Assembly (NCBI RefSeq): GCF_001625085.1
Contig: NZ_BDAW01000037.1
Location: 24,066 to 88,065, forward strand
From: Nocardia acidivorans NBRC 108247
GTDB taxonomy: Bacteria > Actinomycetota > Actinomycetes > Mycobacteriales > Mycobacteriaceae
DNA: 64,000 bases
Direction: 5' to 3'
Under the pieces are notes generated by a model, which was not told the DNA's origin, did no database searches, and saw only the letters and a list, made by a program, of their open reading frames with translations. Position 1 is the first letter of the stretch; every line of letters starts with the position of its first letter. Both the position numbers and the translations under genes were made by a program. This document shows positions 8,739 through 16,997 of this stretch, in pieces.

Positions 8739-10247
8739 GTGCAGGAAAGTCCGTTCGGGCGGTATCGGCTTCTCGGGCTGCTCGGCGAAGGGGGTATGGG
8801 GCGGGTCTACCGCGCCTTCGACAATGAGACCGAGCGGGTGGTGGCGCTCAAGGTGCTGCCGCCGCAGTTCGCGCATGATCCGGTGTACCGGGAGCGGTTC
8901 CGGCGCGAGGCACAGGCGGCGGCGCGGCTGAGCGAACCGCACATCATTCCGATCCACGGGTACGGGGAGATCGACGGGCGACTCTTCCTGGATATGCGGC
9001 TGGTCGAGGGGATCGACCTGGCGACGGTGCTCGCCGATTCCGGACGGCTCGCCCCCGTGCGCGCCGTCGAGACCCTCGCGCAGATCGCCGCCGCCCTCGA
9101 TGCCGCGCATCGAGCCGGTCTGGTGCATCGAGATGTGAAGCCCTCCAACATCCTCACCACCCCGGACGGGTTCGCCTACCTGATCGATTTCGGAATCGCC
9201 CGGGGCGAGAACGACTCCGACCTGACCACCATGGGCGCGGCCATCGGCACCTTCGCCTATATGGCTCCCGAGCGGCTCGCCAATGACGCGTACGACGGTC
9301 GCGCGGATGTGTACTCGCTCGCCTGCGTGCTGTACGAATGCCTGGCGGGCTCGAAACCGTTTCCGGGCAACAGCGTCGAACGCCAGATCGCCGCCCACCT
9401 GTCCGCGCCGCCGCCCAGGCCCTCGGTGAGCGGCCCGGGCATCGCCGTCGACTTCGACGCGGTCATCGCCCGCGGTATGGCCAAGAATCCGGCCGATCGC
9501 TATCCGACGGCGGGCGCGCTGGCCGAGGCGGCGCGCATCGCGGCGCGGCGGTCTGCTGCCGGGTTCGCCGCGCCGGAGCCGAATACCGCTGTCACGCAGG
9601 TCAATTCGCTTCAGCCACCGCGGGTCGGGCCGCACACCACACCCGTCTCGACCGCCGACACCCAGGTGGTGCGCGCGGCCGCCCCCGACCCGGCCAAGCG
9701 CTCGTTCAGCGCGCTGCTGTGGGCCGCCACCGCCATGGCGGTGCTCATCGCGATCGGGGTGGTCGTGGTCCCCATGGTGCGCCAGGGCTCGACCTCATCG
9801 AATTCCGCGACCGCGCCCGGTCCTCAGGCCACCACCATGGTTCCCCCGAGTCCGGTGCACACCGGGAGCGCGGCCCCCGGTACGGGTCCGCTGACCGGGG
9901 CGAGCCCCGTGATCACCCCGCCCCCGGCCGATACCGCGAGCGCCCTGGCCGATTTCGTCCGGGGGCATTACGCCCTGCTGCCGGGGGATCCGGCGGCGGC
10001 ATGGGCGCGGCTGACCCCGCGCTACCAAGGCTATATCGGCGGCTACGATGTCTACCGATCCTTCTGGGGCACAGTCGATTCCGTCACGATCTCGGATGTG
10101 ACCGCCGATCCGAATTCGATGACGGTCACCTATCGCCTGTCGTTCCGCTACAACAATGGCACACCGGCCGCCGCCGAACAGCGCCGCGCCCATCTGGTGC
10201 GCACTGGCGACACACTCGTGATCGACAGTGCCGACCCGATTTCCTGA
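8739..10247 (+). CDS. membrane Ser/Thr protein kinase (Pkn type) with extracellular domain
   Basis: A 502-residue bacterial Hanks-type kinase. The catalytic domain spans residues 7-270: glycine loop GEGGMGRVY, ATP-binding Lys38 in VALKVL, catalytic loop HRDVKPSN (Asp132), DFG at 150-152 and YMAPERL in the activation segment. A Pro/Thr-rich juxtamembrane linker leads to one membrane helix (about 323-346). The outer part has a Ser/Pro-rich stalk and a C-terminal 100-residue domain (ASALADFVRGHYALLPG to the end) resembling the NTF2-like sensor domains of some mycobacterial kinases; no PASTA repeats are present. The GTG at 8739 is the start. Likely a surface-signal sensor with unknown substrates. 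Confidence 0.93.
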   Translation: MQESPFGRYRLLGLLGEGGMGRVYRAFDNETERVVALKVLPPQFAHDPVYRERFRREAQAAARLSEPHIIPIHGYGEIDGRLFLDMRLVEGIDLATVLADSGRLAPVRAVETLAQIAAALDAAHRAGLVHRDVKPSNILTTPDGFAYLIDFGIARGENDSDLTTMGAAIGTFAYMAPERLANDAYDGRADVYSLACVLYECLAGSKPFPGNSVERQIAAHLSAPPPRPSVSGPGIAVDFDAVIARGMAKNPADRYPTAGALAEAARIAARRSAAGFAAPEPNTAVTQVNSLQPPRVGPHTTPVSTADTQVVRAAAPDPAKRSFSALLWAATAMAVLIAIGVVVVPMVRQGSTSSNSATAPGPQATTMVPPSPVHTGSAAPGTGPLTGASPVITPPPADTASALADFVRGHYALLPGDPAAAWARLTPRYQGYIGGYDVYRSFWGTVDSVTISDVTADPNSMTVTYRLSFRYNNGTPAAAEQRRAHLVRTGDTLVIDSADPIS

Positions 10248-10373
10248 CCGCCGGTGCGGCAGGCCCAGTTCGTGCACCGATCGGCCGCGAGCCGGTACGG
10301 CCGGAGGTCGGCACCGGCCGCACACCGGGAAGAACCCCGCCGCACGATGGGTGCGACGGGGCGTCGGATTCCG

Positions 10374-10538
10374 CTATTTCGCTTCTCGCCCAGCGGCTTT
10401 GAGAGCTGCGCGGAGGGCGTACTCGATTTGGGCGTTGATGCTGCGGAGGTCGTCGGCGGCCCATTTGGCGATGGCGTCGTGGACGGCGGGGTCCAGCCGC
10501 AGCAGGACTCGCTTCGGCTCGCGTTTGGCCGCCGACAT
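10374..10538 (-). CDS. ribbon-helix-helix (Arc/CopG-like) small protein
   Basis: A 54-residue protein, MSAAKREPKRVLLRLDP at its start, then a helix-turn-helix pattern (VHDAIAKWAADDLRSINAQIEYALRAAL). The strand KRVLLRLDP followed by two helices is the ribbon-helix-helix fold, which binds DNA as a dimer through the strand. Its ATG shares one base with the TGA of the SPFH gene upstream (TGATG), so translation is coupled and the pair forms an operon. It could be an autoregulator acting on the palindrome at 11443, or an antitoxin-like partner without a visible toxin. Too short to name further. Confidence 0.75.
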   Translation of the reverse strand: MSAAKREPKRVLLRLDPAVHDAIAKWAADDLRSINAQIEYALRAALKAAGREAK

Positions 10539-11422
10539 CAGCTGTAGAGGGTGCCGGTGTTGACGACGGGCTGGGCGGCGCGATCGCCGCACAGGACCAC
10601 CAGCAGGTTGGAGACCATTGCCGCCTTGCGCTCCTCGTCGAGTTCGACCATGCCCTGTTCGGCGAGGCGATCCAGGGCCAGGCCGACCATGCCGACCGCG
10701 CCCTCGACGATACGGGTGCGGGCCGCGACGATCTGCGAGGCCTGCTGGCGAACGAGCATGGCCTGCGCGATCTCCGGGGCGTACGCGAGGTGGGTGATGC
10801 GGGCCTCCAGCACCTCGATACCCGCGAGCTCGGTGCGCTCGCGCAATTCGACGGTCAGCTCCTCGGCCACGGTCGCGCCGTCGCGCAGGCTGATCCGGGT
10901 GCTGTCGTCGTGCGCGTCATACGGGTGCGTGGTGGCGAGGTGGCGGACCGCGGCCTCGGACTGGGTCTCCACGTACTGCTCGTAATCATCGACGGCGAAG
11001 GCGGCCTTGAAGCTGTCGACGACGCGGTAGACCACGACGCAGGCGATCTCCACCGGATTGCCGTCGGCCTCATTGACCTTCAGCTTCTGGGTCTCGAAGT
11101 TCCGGACCCGCAGTGAGATGCCGCGCCGGCTGCTGAACGGCGTCACCCAGTGGAAGCCGGGCTCGCTCACCGAGCCGATGTACCGGCCGAAGAACTGAAC
11201 CACCTTGGCCTGGTTGGGATTCACCACGATGAACCCGGTCAGGACAACGATGGCCCCGAGTATGCCGATGATCAGCAGGGCGATCCCGGCGGGCGCCGCA
11301 CCACCCTCACCGTTCGCGTTCTTGCCGATCACCGACAGCGCGACGACGATCAGCACCCCGAAAAGTATGAACAAGCCCAGCATCAGAAACCCGTTCACGC
11401 GGAACGCCCGACGCATCTCCAT
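10538..11422 (-). CDS. SPFH/Band 7 (stomatin/prohibitin-like) membrane protein
   Basis: A 294-residue SPFH-domain protein. Two hydrophobic segments (about residues 10-33 and 44-67) anchor it. The SPFH core begins VNPNQAKVVQFFGRYIGSV and contains GFHWVTPFSSRRGISLRVRNFETQ, then a helical coiled region rich in Ala, Glu and Arg. Such proteins oligomerise on membranes and organise lipid or protein patches. The start at 11422 has AGGAGAG just upstream. It is the first gene of a two-gene operon with the ribbon-helix-helix protein. The coupling of an SPFH protein to a DNA-binding partner suggests a stress-responsive unit, but no pathway is shown. Confidence 0.88.
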   Translation of the reverse strand: MEMRRAFRVNGFLMLGLFILFGVLIVVALSVIGKNANGEGGAAPAGIALLIIGILGAIVVLTGFIVVNPNQAKVVQFFGRYIGSVSEPGFHWVTPFSSRRGISLRVRNFETQKLKVNEADGNPVEIACVVVYRVVDSFKAAFAVDDYEQYVETQSEAAVRHLATTHPYDAHDDSTRISLRDGATVAEELTVELRERTELAGIEVLEARITHLAYAPEIAQAMLVRQQASQIVAARTRIVEGAVGMVGLALDRLAEQGMVELDEERKAAMVSNLLVVLCGDRAAQPVVNTGTLYS

Positions 11423-11442
11423 GACACTCTCCTAGTATCGAA

Positions 11443-11452
11443 GTGATATCAC
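11443..11452. promoter_or_regulatory. perfect palindrome upstream of the SPFH operon
   Basis: GTGATATCAC, 21-30 bases before the SPFH start and just upstream of its ribosome-binding site. Position and symmetry suit an operator for the ribbon-helix-helix protein encoded at the end of the operon; this is inference. Confidence 0.4.
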
Positions 11453-11507
11453 GACGATAGCGCGCGAACGGGTCGCCGCCAAGGGCGTTCCCGGACGGCG
11501 GGTTGCC

Positions 11508-11527
11508 AAAATATGTAGATCGGTCTA
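11508..11527. promoter_or_regulatory. TetR-family operator, copy 1
   Basis: AAAATATG followed by TAGATCGGTCTA, an imperfect palindrome with TAGA/TCTA arms, ending 10 bases before the TetR start. The same 20-base block, with two changed bases at the centre, occurs at 12130-12149. The core resembles the TAGACC-GGTCTA-type sites known for LmrA/YxaF-group TetR repressors. Confidence 0.75.
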
Positions 11528-11537
11528 GTTTTCCGCT

Positions 11538-12095
11538 ATGGGACAGAAGGGCGCCGAAACGCGGGACCGACTACTGGACGCGACGCAGGAGTTGATGGAG
11601 ACCTCCGGATATTTCGGTGCCGGACTCAATCAGGTCGTCGCGGCCAGCGGCGCACCGCGCGGTTCGCTGTACTTCCACTTCCCCGGCGGTAAGGACCAGA
11701 TGGTCGGCGCCTCGATCCGGCGGGCCGGAACGGCGATCGGGGACAGCCTCACCGCCCTGGCCGACACCACCGGCTCGGCTCGGGAATTCCTGGCGGCGAT
11801 CCTGCGCCAACTCGGCGACCGGCTGGAGGACTCCGGCTGGCGCAAGGGCTGTCCGGTGGCGACCGTCGCCCTCGAGACCGCGGCCACCAATGACCCACTG
11901 CAACAGGCGGTTTCGGAGGTCTACACCGACTGGGAGACCACGCTGCGCACCCGACTGGCGGACCGCCCGGATGCCGAGGACCTCGCGGTCACCCTCCTCG
12001 CGCTGATCGAGGGCGCGCTACTGCTCGCCCGTGCGCACCGGAGCCGGGAACCACTGAACAGCGTTGCCCGCCAACTGAACACCCTACTGAGCTGA
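11538..12095 (+). CDS. TetR family regulator, LmrA/YxaF group
   Basis: A 185-residue repressor. The N-terminal helix-turn-helix is ETRDRLLDATQELMETSGYFGAGLNQVVAASGAPRGSLYFHFPGGKDQM (residues 6-54), where GAPRGSLYFHFPGGKDQ is the signature of the LmrA/YxaF group. The C-terminal ligand domain has the group's conserved WRKGCPVATVALE. The start lies 10 bases behind a palindromic operator, so autorepression is likely. The downstream gene at 12163 carries the same operator, so the regulator probably controls that enzyme too. The inducer is unknown; relatives respond to flavonoids or antibiotics. Confidence 0.92.
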   Translation: MGQKGAETRDRLLDATQELMETSGYFGAGLNQVVAASGAPRGSLYFHFPGGKDQMVGASIRRAGTAIGDSLTALADTTGSAREFLAAILRQLGDRLEDSGWRKGCPVATVALETAATNDPLQQAVSEVYTDWETTLRTRLADRPDAEDLAVTLLALIEGALLLARAHRSREPLNSVARQLNTLLS

Positions 12096-12129
12096 GCCCG
12101 CCCGCACCGGCGGGCCGCTTGTTCGTCAC

Positions 12130-12149
12130 AAAATATGTAGACCGATCTA
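12130..12149. promoter_or_regulatory. TetR-family operator, copy 2
   Basis: AAAATATG then TAGACCGATCTA, 13 bases before the SDR-hydrolase start. It differs from copy 1 at 11508-11527 only at two symmetric central positions, each the complement-exchange of the other, so both read as the same site in opposite orientation at the core. Confidence 0.75.
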
Positions 12150-12162
12150 TTAAGGACATGCG

Positions 12163-13833
12163 ATGGATGCACTCGTCTTCGGCGCCACCGGCTTTCTCGG
12201 GCGTTCCCTGGTCGCCGAACTACTGGCGCGCGGACAGCGGGTGGCGGCCGCGGTGCGCACCGACACCCTCACACCCTGGCTGCTCGACCGGGGCGGCGAT
12301 ATCGGAGGATTGACGCTCGTCACCGCGGATATCCGGCATCCGCTCACCGGATTGCCCGAGGTCCGCGACGTCTACAACACCGCGGGCCGCTATGCCTTCG
12401 GACTCGACGCGACCGCGGCCCGGGCGACCAATGTCACCGGTGCACTGCACGTACTGGAATGGGCCGCAACACTTCCCGAGCTGCGACGACTGGTGCATAT
12501 CAGCGGCTACCGGGTGAGCGCGGCCACGGGTGAGCCCGACTATGCCCGGCTGGGCGCGTACGAGGCGTCCAAGTTCGAGGGCGATCTGGCGCTGCGCGCC
12601 CGGGCGCACCAGCTCGGGGTGCCGCTGACCATCGCCAATCCCAGCGCGGTGATCGGCCCGGGCCAGTACATCGGCCCCGCGACCCTCATCGAACAGCTGT
12701 GGGGCGGGCGGTTGCCCGCCCTGCCCGGCGGTCCCGACACCTTCGTGCCGATCGTCACGGTCGACTATCTGGCGCAATTCCTCCCCGAAATCCCCGGATC
12801 GCCTGCGGGGGAACATTATTGGGTGCTCGACGACACCACCCCCGCACTCCCCGAGCTGATCGTGACGGTCGCCGAACACCTCGGCGTGCCAGCACCACGG
12901 GGACATATTCCCGTCGGGCTGCTGCGCCGCCTGCCGCGCGCACTGACCGGTGCGGATCCCGAGACGCTGTCATTCCTGTCGACCGACCGCTATCCGACCG
13001 CCTCCGCCCGCGCGCTCGCCGCCGACGCGGGCCTGGAAATGCCCTCCGCCGCAGTCGCTTTGCGCGAATGGGCCGATGAACTGGTGGCCGCTCGCTTCGG
13101 GGCCGCCGCACCATGGCTGAGCCCCTACGGATTTCACGAGGTGGCGGGCAGTCGCACCTGGGTGATCGGCGAGCGCGAACGCCCCGAATATGTGCTGCTG
13201 CACGGCCTGCCGATGAACGCCGACCTGTGGGAGTCCCTCGCGGCGCAACTGCCGGGCCCGGTCCTGGCCGCCGATCTGCCCGGTCAAGGTCGCTCGTCCG
13301 CCGCCCCTTCGGTTGATGCGTGGCTGGTGGATCTGCTCGGTCCGGTACGGACCCGCCCGGTGCTCATCGCGCATTCCGCCGCCTGCGCGCCCGCCCTGCG
13401 CTTCGCGGCCGAACATCCGGACCGCCTCGGTGGACTGGTCCTGATCTCCCCCGCCTTTCTCCAGAAACCCGCCGGATGGCTCACCCGCTGGTCCGCGCCG
13501 ATGCTGCGCCGCCTATCCGCCGAACGGCTGGCGCGCACGCTGGAGATTCCGGGGGGCGAGGAAGTGCGCAGCGCCGCAGCGGATCTGGGCCGTCCGGGCG
13601 TAGCCCGCCGGGTACTCGCCGCACTGCGCGCCGATATCGCCGACCGCTCGCGATCGCGCGCACTACTCGATCGGGTGCGCGTGCCGGTCCGGATCATCAC
13701 CGGCTCGCTCGATCCACTGACCGCCACCGTCGACCACCCGGTGATCGAAATCCCCGGGGCCGGGCACTACCCGCAGCTCACGCACCCCGCCGAGGTCGCG
13801 ACCCAGGTGATCAGCGCTGTCGCGATCGCATGA
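12163..13833 (+). CDS. fusion of an extended SDR (NAD-dependent epimerase/dehydratase) and an alpha/beta hydrolase
   Basis: A 556-residue two-domain enzyme. Residues 1-300 are an extended short-chain dehydrogenase: NAD(P)-binding GATGFLG at 7-13 and catalytic Tyr133-x3-Lys137 in YEASK. From about residue 320 an alpha/beta hydrolase follows: oxyanion region LLHGLPMNADLW, nucleophile Ser405 in AHSAA (an unusual elbow in place of GxSxG), acid in GSLDPLT and His in GAGHYPQL. Such fusions suggest that one domain oxidises or reduces a substrate and the other hydrolyses an ester or lactone of it. AAGGAC precedes the ATG. The gene lies under the same operator as the adjacent TetR gene. Substrate unknown. 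Confidence 0.88.
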   Translation: MDALVFGATGFLGRSLVAELLARGQRVAAAVRTDTLTPWLLDRGGDIGGLTLVTADIRHPLTGLPEVRDVYNTAGRYAFGLDATAARATNVTGALHVLEWAATLPELRRLVHISGYRVSAATGEPDYARLGAYEASKFEGDLALRARAHQLGVPLTIANPSAVIGPGQYIGPATLIEQLWGGRLPALPGGPDTFVPIVTVDYLAQFLPEIPGSPAGEHYWVLDDTTPALPELIVTVAEHLGVPAPRGHIPVGLLRRLPRALTGADPETLSFLSTDRYPTASARALAADAGLEMPSAAVALREWADELVAARFGAAAPWLSPYGFHEVAGSRTWVIGERERPEYVLLHGLPMNADLWESLAAQLPGPVLAADLPGQGRSSAAPSVDAWLVDLLGPVRTRPVLIAHSAACAPALRFAAEHPDRLGGLVLISPAFLQKPAGWLTRWSAPMLRRLSAERLARTLEIPGGEEVRSAAADLGRPGVARRVLAALRADIADRSRSRALLDRVRVPVRIITGSLDPLTATVDHPVIEIPGAGHYPQLTHPAEVATQVISAVAIA

Positions 13834-14133
13834 ATCCGATACCGCCGCATGCTATATCGCGAGGAGGCGGGCCGCGGAACACGAGCCCGTCAAGGCCCAC
13901 GCCGCTGTCGCCGAGGTTCCGTCCACACCCGAGCCTGCCAGGCGAAACCGGAGAACGGGCGCGCACGGTGCCCCGAAGGCGGCCTCACTGCCGCCGACCA
14001 TGAGCGCCGGCGCGCCCTTGTGCGCCGCCGGAGCGCCACCGCTGATCGCGGTGACGACGGGTCTCGCCATCGACGAGGCCGTGCCCGCGATCGGATTCGA
14101 TCGCGGGCACGGGGTTTCACCGACGCGGGCCGG
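13834..14133. other. intergenic, no convincing gene
   Basis: 300 bases between convergent genes. A 72-codon minus-strand frame (13852-14070) is Ala/Gly-rich without ribosome-binding site or family resemblance and is not called. The stretch contains CGATCGGATTCGATCG-like symmetry near 14091-14106 (GCGATCGGATTCGATCGC), which could act as a terminator between the two converging genes. Confidence 0.4.
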
Positions 14134-15492
14134 TCAGCGCGGCGGGATATTGCGGTTGAAGCGGAAGAGGTTGTGCGGGTCGTACTCGGACTTCAGGGCG
14201 GTCAGCAGGTCATAGGTGGAATCGCGGTAGGCCGCACGGGTTTCGGCCTCGCCGCGATCGCCGCCGCCGTAGAGGAAGTTGAGGTTTGTTCCAATCGTCC
14301 AGGGCTCCAAGGTCTTTCGGATGCGGGCCAGACCATCGGCGATGCTCCGGTCGTCCGCGCCGGGCAGGGCGATGGCGCGGGCGACGTAGTGGGCATCGCG
14401 ATGATCGACCGCGGTCTCGTAGGGCCCGGGACGACCCAGGGCCCCGCCCAGATGCCGGAATCCGGCGACGACCGGCAGGTCCGACCCCGGACCGGTGGCC
14501 TCCAGGAAGGCGTCGGTGGCATCGGCGGGCAGCTCCGAGAGCAGTGCGTCGGTGCCGGTGTACGGATGCGGCTGCGGCGGATCGCTGTGGATGGCATGGG
14601 TATCCAGATACGGCATGACCTTCAGGTTGTCGGTGAAGCGCGCGCCGATCGCGCGCAGCGGTGCGACCAGGCGCTCACCCTCGGCCTCGGAGCCGGTGCA
14701 GGCGATATTGATCGTCCCCAGGTAGCGCCCGCGCAGGTGCGGCGGGAGCTGCGGGATATCGGGCATGGTCATCATGTTGAAGGCGGAGGTGAGCTGTTCG
14801 GGCAGGTCCTGGGTCCACACCCGCCAGCCTTCCAGGGCCTGCGGCACCAGTGCCGCGTCGAATTGCAGTTGGCCGCCGTACACCGTTGTCACCGGCACCA
14901 ATTCGAGTTCGAGTGCGGTGACGATGCCGAAATTGCCACCGGTGCCCAGCACCGCGCCGAAGGGTTCGTCCCCGGGCTCCAGGCGGCGCAGGCGGCCGTC
15001 CGCGGTGACCATCTCGATGGCGCGCACATGGTCTGCGGCATAACCGAATTCGCGGGCCAGCAGGCCGAGCCCGCCGCCGAGGGTGTAGCCGACGACGCCG
15101 ACGGTGTTCGAGGAGCCGTTCAGCGGCGCGAGTCCGTGCGCCACAGCCGCCTCGATGAGCTGACCGGCCTGCACCCCGGCCGCGACGCGGGCGGTGCGGG
15201 TAGCGGGGTCGATCTTGATATCGGTCAAGCGACGGGTATTGACGAGTACTCCCCCATCGGCGGGCACAGACAGGCCGTGTCCGGTGGCCTGCACGGCGAC
15301 CGGGAGGCCATGGCGGGCCGCGTACTCCACGGCGGCGCGGACATCCTCGGCGTGCGCGGCGGTGACGACGAGCGCTGGGCGGTGGGTGTACGCGGTCTGA
15401 AAACCGGCGATCTCGGCGTCGTACCCGCTGTCGCCCGGCTGTCGCACCGGGCCGGTGGTGGTGGGCAGTTCGATCTTCGCGTTCTTCGTCAT
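14134..15492 (-). CDS. FAD-linked oxidase, berberine-bridge-enzyme type
   Basis: A 452-residue flavoprotein of the PCMH/BBE family, which oxidises alcohols, sugars or alkaloid-like substrates with covalently bound FAD. The FAD domain has RPALVVTAAHAEDVRAAV, QATGHGLSVPADGG (the His here normally carries the 8-alpha-histidyl FAD bond) and YTLGGGLGLLAREFGYAADHV. The second, Cys-type linkage found in bicovalent relatives is not evident. The C-terminal BBE motif AAYRDSTYDLLTALKSEYDPHNLFRFNRNIPP is complete. The ATG at 15492 is chosen because upstream residues lack family character. Divergent from a LysR gene, which probably regulates it. Confidence 0.9.
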   Translation of the reverse strand: MTKNAKIELPTTTGPVRQPGDSGYDAEIAGFQTAYTHRPALVVTAAHAEDVRAAVEYAARHGLPVAVQATGHGLSVPADGGVLVNTRRLTDIKIDPATRTARVAAGVQAGQLIEAAVAHGLAPLNGSSNTVGVVGYTLGGGLGLLAREFGYAADHVRAIEMVTADGRLRRLEPGDEPFGAVLGTGGNFGIVTALELELVPVTTVYGGQLQFDAALVPQALEGWRVWTQDLPEQLTSAFNMMTMPDIPQLPPHLRGRYLGTINIACTGSEAEGERLVAPLRAIGARFTDNLKVMPYLDTHAIHSDPPQPHPYTGTDALLSELPADATDAFLEATGPGSDLPVVAGFRHLGGALGRPGPYETAVDHRDAHYVARAIALPGADDRSIADGLARIRKTLEPWTIGTNLNFLYGGGDRGEAETRAAYRDSTYDLLTALKSEYDPHNLFRFNRNIPPR

Positions 15493-15539
15493 GTCAACGA
15501 CTCTGCTCCGATCAGATTGAGAACTCCAACAGATAGTTT

Positions 15540-15554
15540 TTCTAGTAGCTAGAA
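15540..15554. promoter_or_regulatory. LysR-type operator between the FAD oxidase and lysR
   Basis: TTCTAG-TAG-CTAGAA, a perfect inverted repeat that also fits the LysR T-N11-A rule. It lies 9 bases before the LysR start and 47 bases upstream of the oxidase start, the usual place for a shared regulator site. Confidence 0.7.
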
Positions 15555-15563
15555 TCAACAGTT

Positions 15564-16487
15564 ATGGAACTTCGGCAGCTGCGCTACTTCGTCACCGTTG
15601 TCGAGGAGGCCAATTTCACCCGCGCCGCGGCCCGGCTGCATCTGGCCCAGCCGGGGTTGAGCGCACAGATACGGCAGCTGGAACGCGAACTGGGACAACA
15701 ACTTCTGGATCGCTCTACGCGCACGGTCAGTCTCACTCCGGTGGGCGCGGCGGTACTGCCGCATGCCAGGGCCGCCCTGGAGGCCGCCGAGCGCATCGGC
15801 CATACGGTGGACGAATTCACCGGCCTGCTGCGCGGGCACGTACGCGTCGGGATGATCTCCGGCGCCGCCAATGACGAGGTCGATTTCGCCCGGGTGCTGG
15901 CCGATTACCATCGCGACCATCCGCAGATCGCCATCTCACTCACCGAGGACACCTCCGAGAACATGTACGCCGCGCTGCGGCACGGCGAACTCGATATCGC
16001 GCTGCTCGGAATCACCCGCGACCTCCCGGATCCGGCGGTCGCGCTGGAGACGGTCTTCGACTCGGTGATCGTCGCGGCGGTGGCGGCCGATGCCACCGGA
16101 TTCGGTGATCGCATCACCCTCGCCGAACTGTGCGAGCATCAGCTCATCTGCCTGCCGCGCGGCACCGGTATTCGAGGGGTGCTCGAAAACTCCTGTGCGG
16201 CGGCCGGTTTGACGCCGGAGGTGGCCTTCGAGGGCGCCGCCCCGCCACTGCTGCTGCGCCTGGCCCGCTATGGACTCGGTGTGGCGGTGGTGCCGCCGCT
16301 GCGCGAGGCGGACGCGGTCGCGCTCGGGGTGCGCATGCTCGATATCGATCCCCCGATGCGCGGGCGGCTGGCGCTGGCGTGGAACCGGGATCGGCCACTG
16401 AGTCCGGCCGCGAAGGTGCTGTTGGGGCAGGTCCGGATCGCCATGGGCGGCTGGAAGGGCGAGGAGACCATTTTCGTCGAGCGATAG
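15564..16487 (+). CDS. LysR family transcriptional regulator
   Basis: A 307-residue regulator. The winged helix-turn-helix covers residues 1-60 (MELRQLRYFVTVVEEANFTRAAARLHLAQPGLSAQIRQLEREL), followed by the linker helix and a periplasmic-binding-protein-like effector domain from about residue 90 (GHVRVGMISGAAND, LDIALLGI, GLGVAVVPPL). It is divergent from the FAD oxidase with a LysR box between them, so it likely activates the oxidase in response to a substrate-related ligand and represses itself. The ATG at 15564 places the HTH at the very N-terminus, as is normal for the family. Confidence 0.94.
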   Translation: MELRQLRYFVTVVEEANFTRAAARLHLAQPGLSAQIRQLERELGQQLLDRSTRTVSLTPVGAAVLPHARAALEAAERIGHTVDEFTGLLRGHVRVGMISGAANDEVDFARVLADYHRDHPQIAISLTEDTSENMYAALRHGELDIALLGITRDLPDPAVALETVFDSVIVAAVAADATGFGDRITLAELCEHQLICLPRGTGIRGVLENSCAAAGLTPEVAFEGAAPPLLLRLARYGLGVAVVPPLREADAVALGVRMLDIDPPMRGRLALAWNRDRPLSPAAKVLLGQVRIAMGGWKGEETIFVER

Positions 16488-16516
16488 CGATCTCACATTT
16501 GGTTACCAATATTTCC

Positions 16517-16555
16517 CTAAACGACCCTATTGAGAAGTCTGATAGGGTTGTTTAG
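16517..16555. promoter_or_regulatory. 14-bp inverted repeat ahead of the HTH-hydrolase operon
   Basis: CTAAACGACCCTAT (16517-16530) and ATAGGGTTGTTTAG (16542-16555) form an inverted repeat with one mismatch and an 11-base spacer, ending 10 bases before the GTG at 16566. It is an excellent candidate autoregulatory operator for the HTH protein. Confidence 0.65.
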
Positions 16556-16565
16556 AGTAGTTCAC

Positions 16566-16997
16566 GTGAACGATCGTCTGTACTCCGTGGAGGAAGTCGC
16601 CGAACGCTTGGGCCTACATGTGCGGACCGTGCGCGGCTACGTCCGCGACGGAAAGCTCCCGGCGGTGCGCATCGGCAAGCAGTACCGCATCGCGCAGGCG
16701 GATCTGGAGGCATTCACCGGCCGCCCGGTCCCGGATGCGCTGCGCGAGAGCGTCTCTCGTGAGCGTCATGCCGAGGTGTCGAGCATTGTCGAGGTCGACG
16801 CGGTGGATCGGGCGACGGTGGATCGAGTGTCGTCCCTGCTCACCGGCGCGACGGGGAACCGGCAGGCCGGTGACGAACCCCTGCGATTCCAGACCTTCTA
16901 CGACGCCGAACGCGCTCGACTCAAGATCATCATCGTGGGCAGCCTGGGCGAGACCGCCCGGCTGCTCGAATACCTGGAAGGAGTGCTCGCCTCATGA
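16566..16997 (+). CDS. excisionase/MerR-like helix-turn-helix protein
   Basis: A 143-residue protein. Its N-terminal 55 residues form a winged helix of the excisionase/MerR type (YSVEEVAERLGLHVRTVRGYVRDGKLPAVRIGKQYRIAQADLEAFTGRP). The C-terminal part (about 75-143, including LRFQTFYDAERARLKIIIVGSLGETARLLEYLEG) looks like a small alpha/beta dimerisation or ligand domain. The GTG at 16566 is preferred to an in-frame ATG at 16530, which lies inside the inverted repeat. Its stop overlaps the start of the following hydrolase by 4 bases (ATGA), so both are one operon. Likely an autoregulated repressor of that operon; no phage genes are nearby. Confidence 0.85.
   Translation: MNDRLYSVEEVAERLGLHVRTVRGYVRDGKLPAVRIGKQYRIAQADLEAFTGRPVPDALRESVSRERHAEVSSIVEVDAVDRATVDRVSSLLTGATGNRQAGDEPLRFQTFYDAERARLKIIIVGSLGETARLLEYLEGVLAS

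Noticed and set aside
7698..9635. 645-codon minus-strand frame opposite the methyltransferase and kinase genes
   Set aside because: Composition is Arg/Gly/His-rich shadow sequence; the plus-strand genes carry complete catalytic motifs.
13852..14070. 72-codon minus-strand frame between the SDR fusion and the FAD oxidase
   Set aside because: Ala/Gly-rich, without initiation signal; likely non-coding space.
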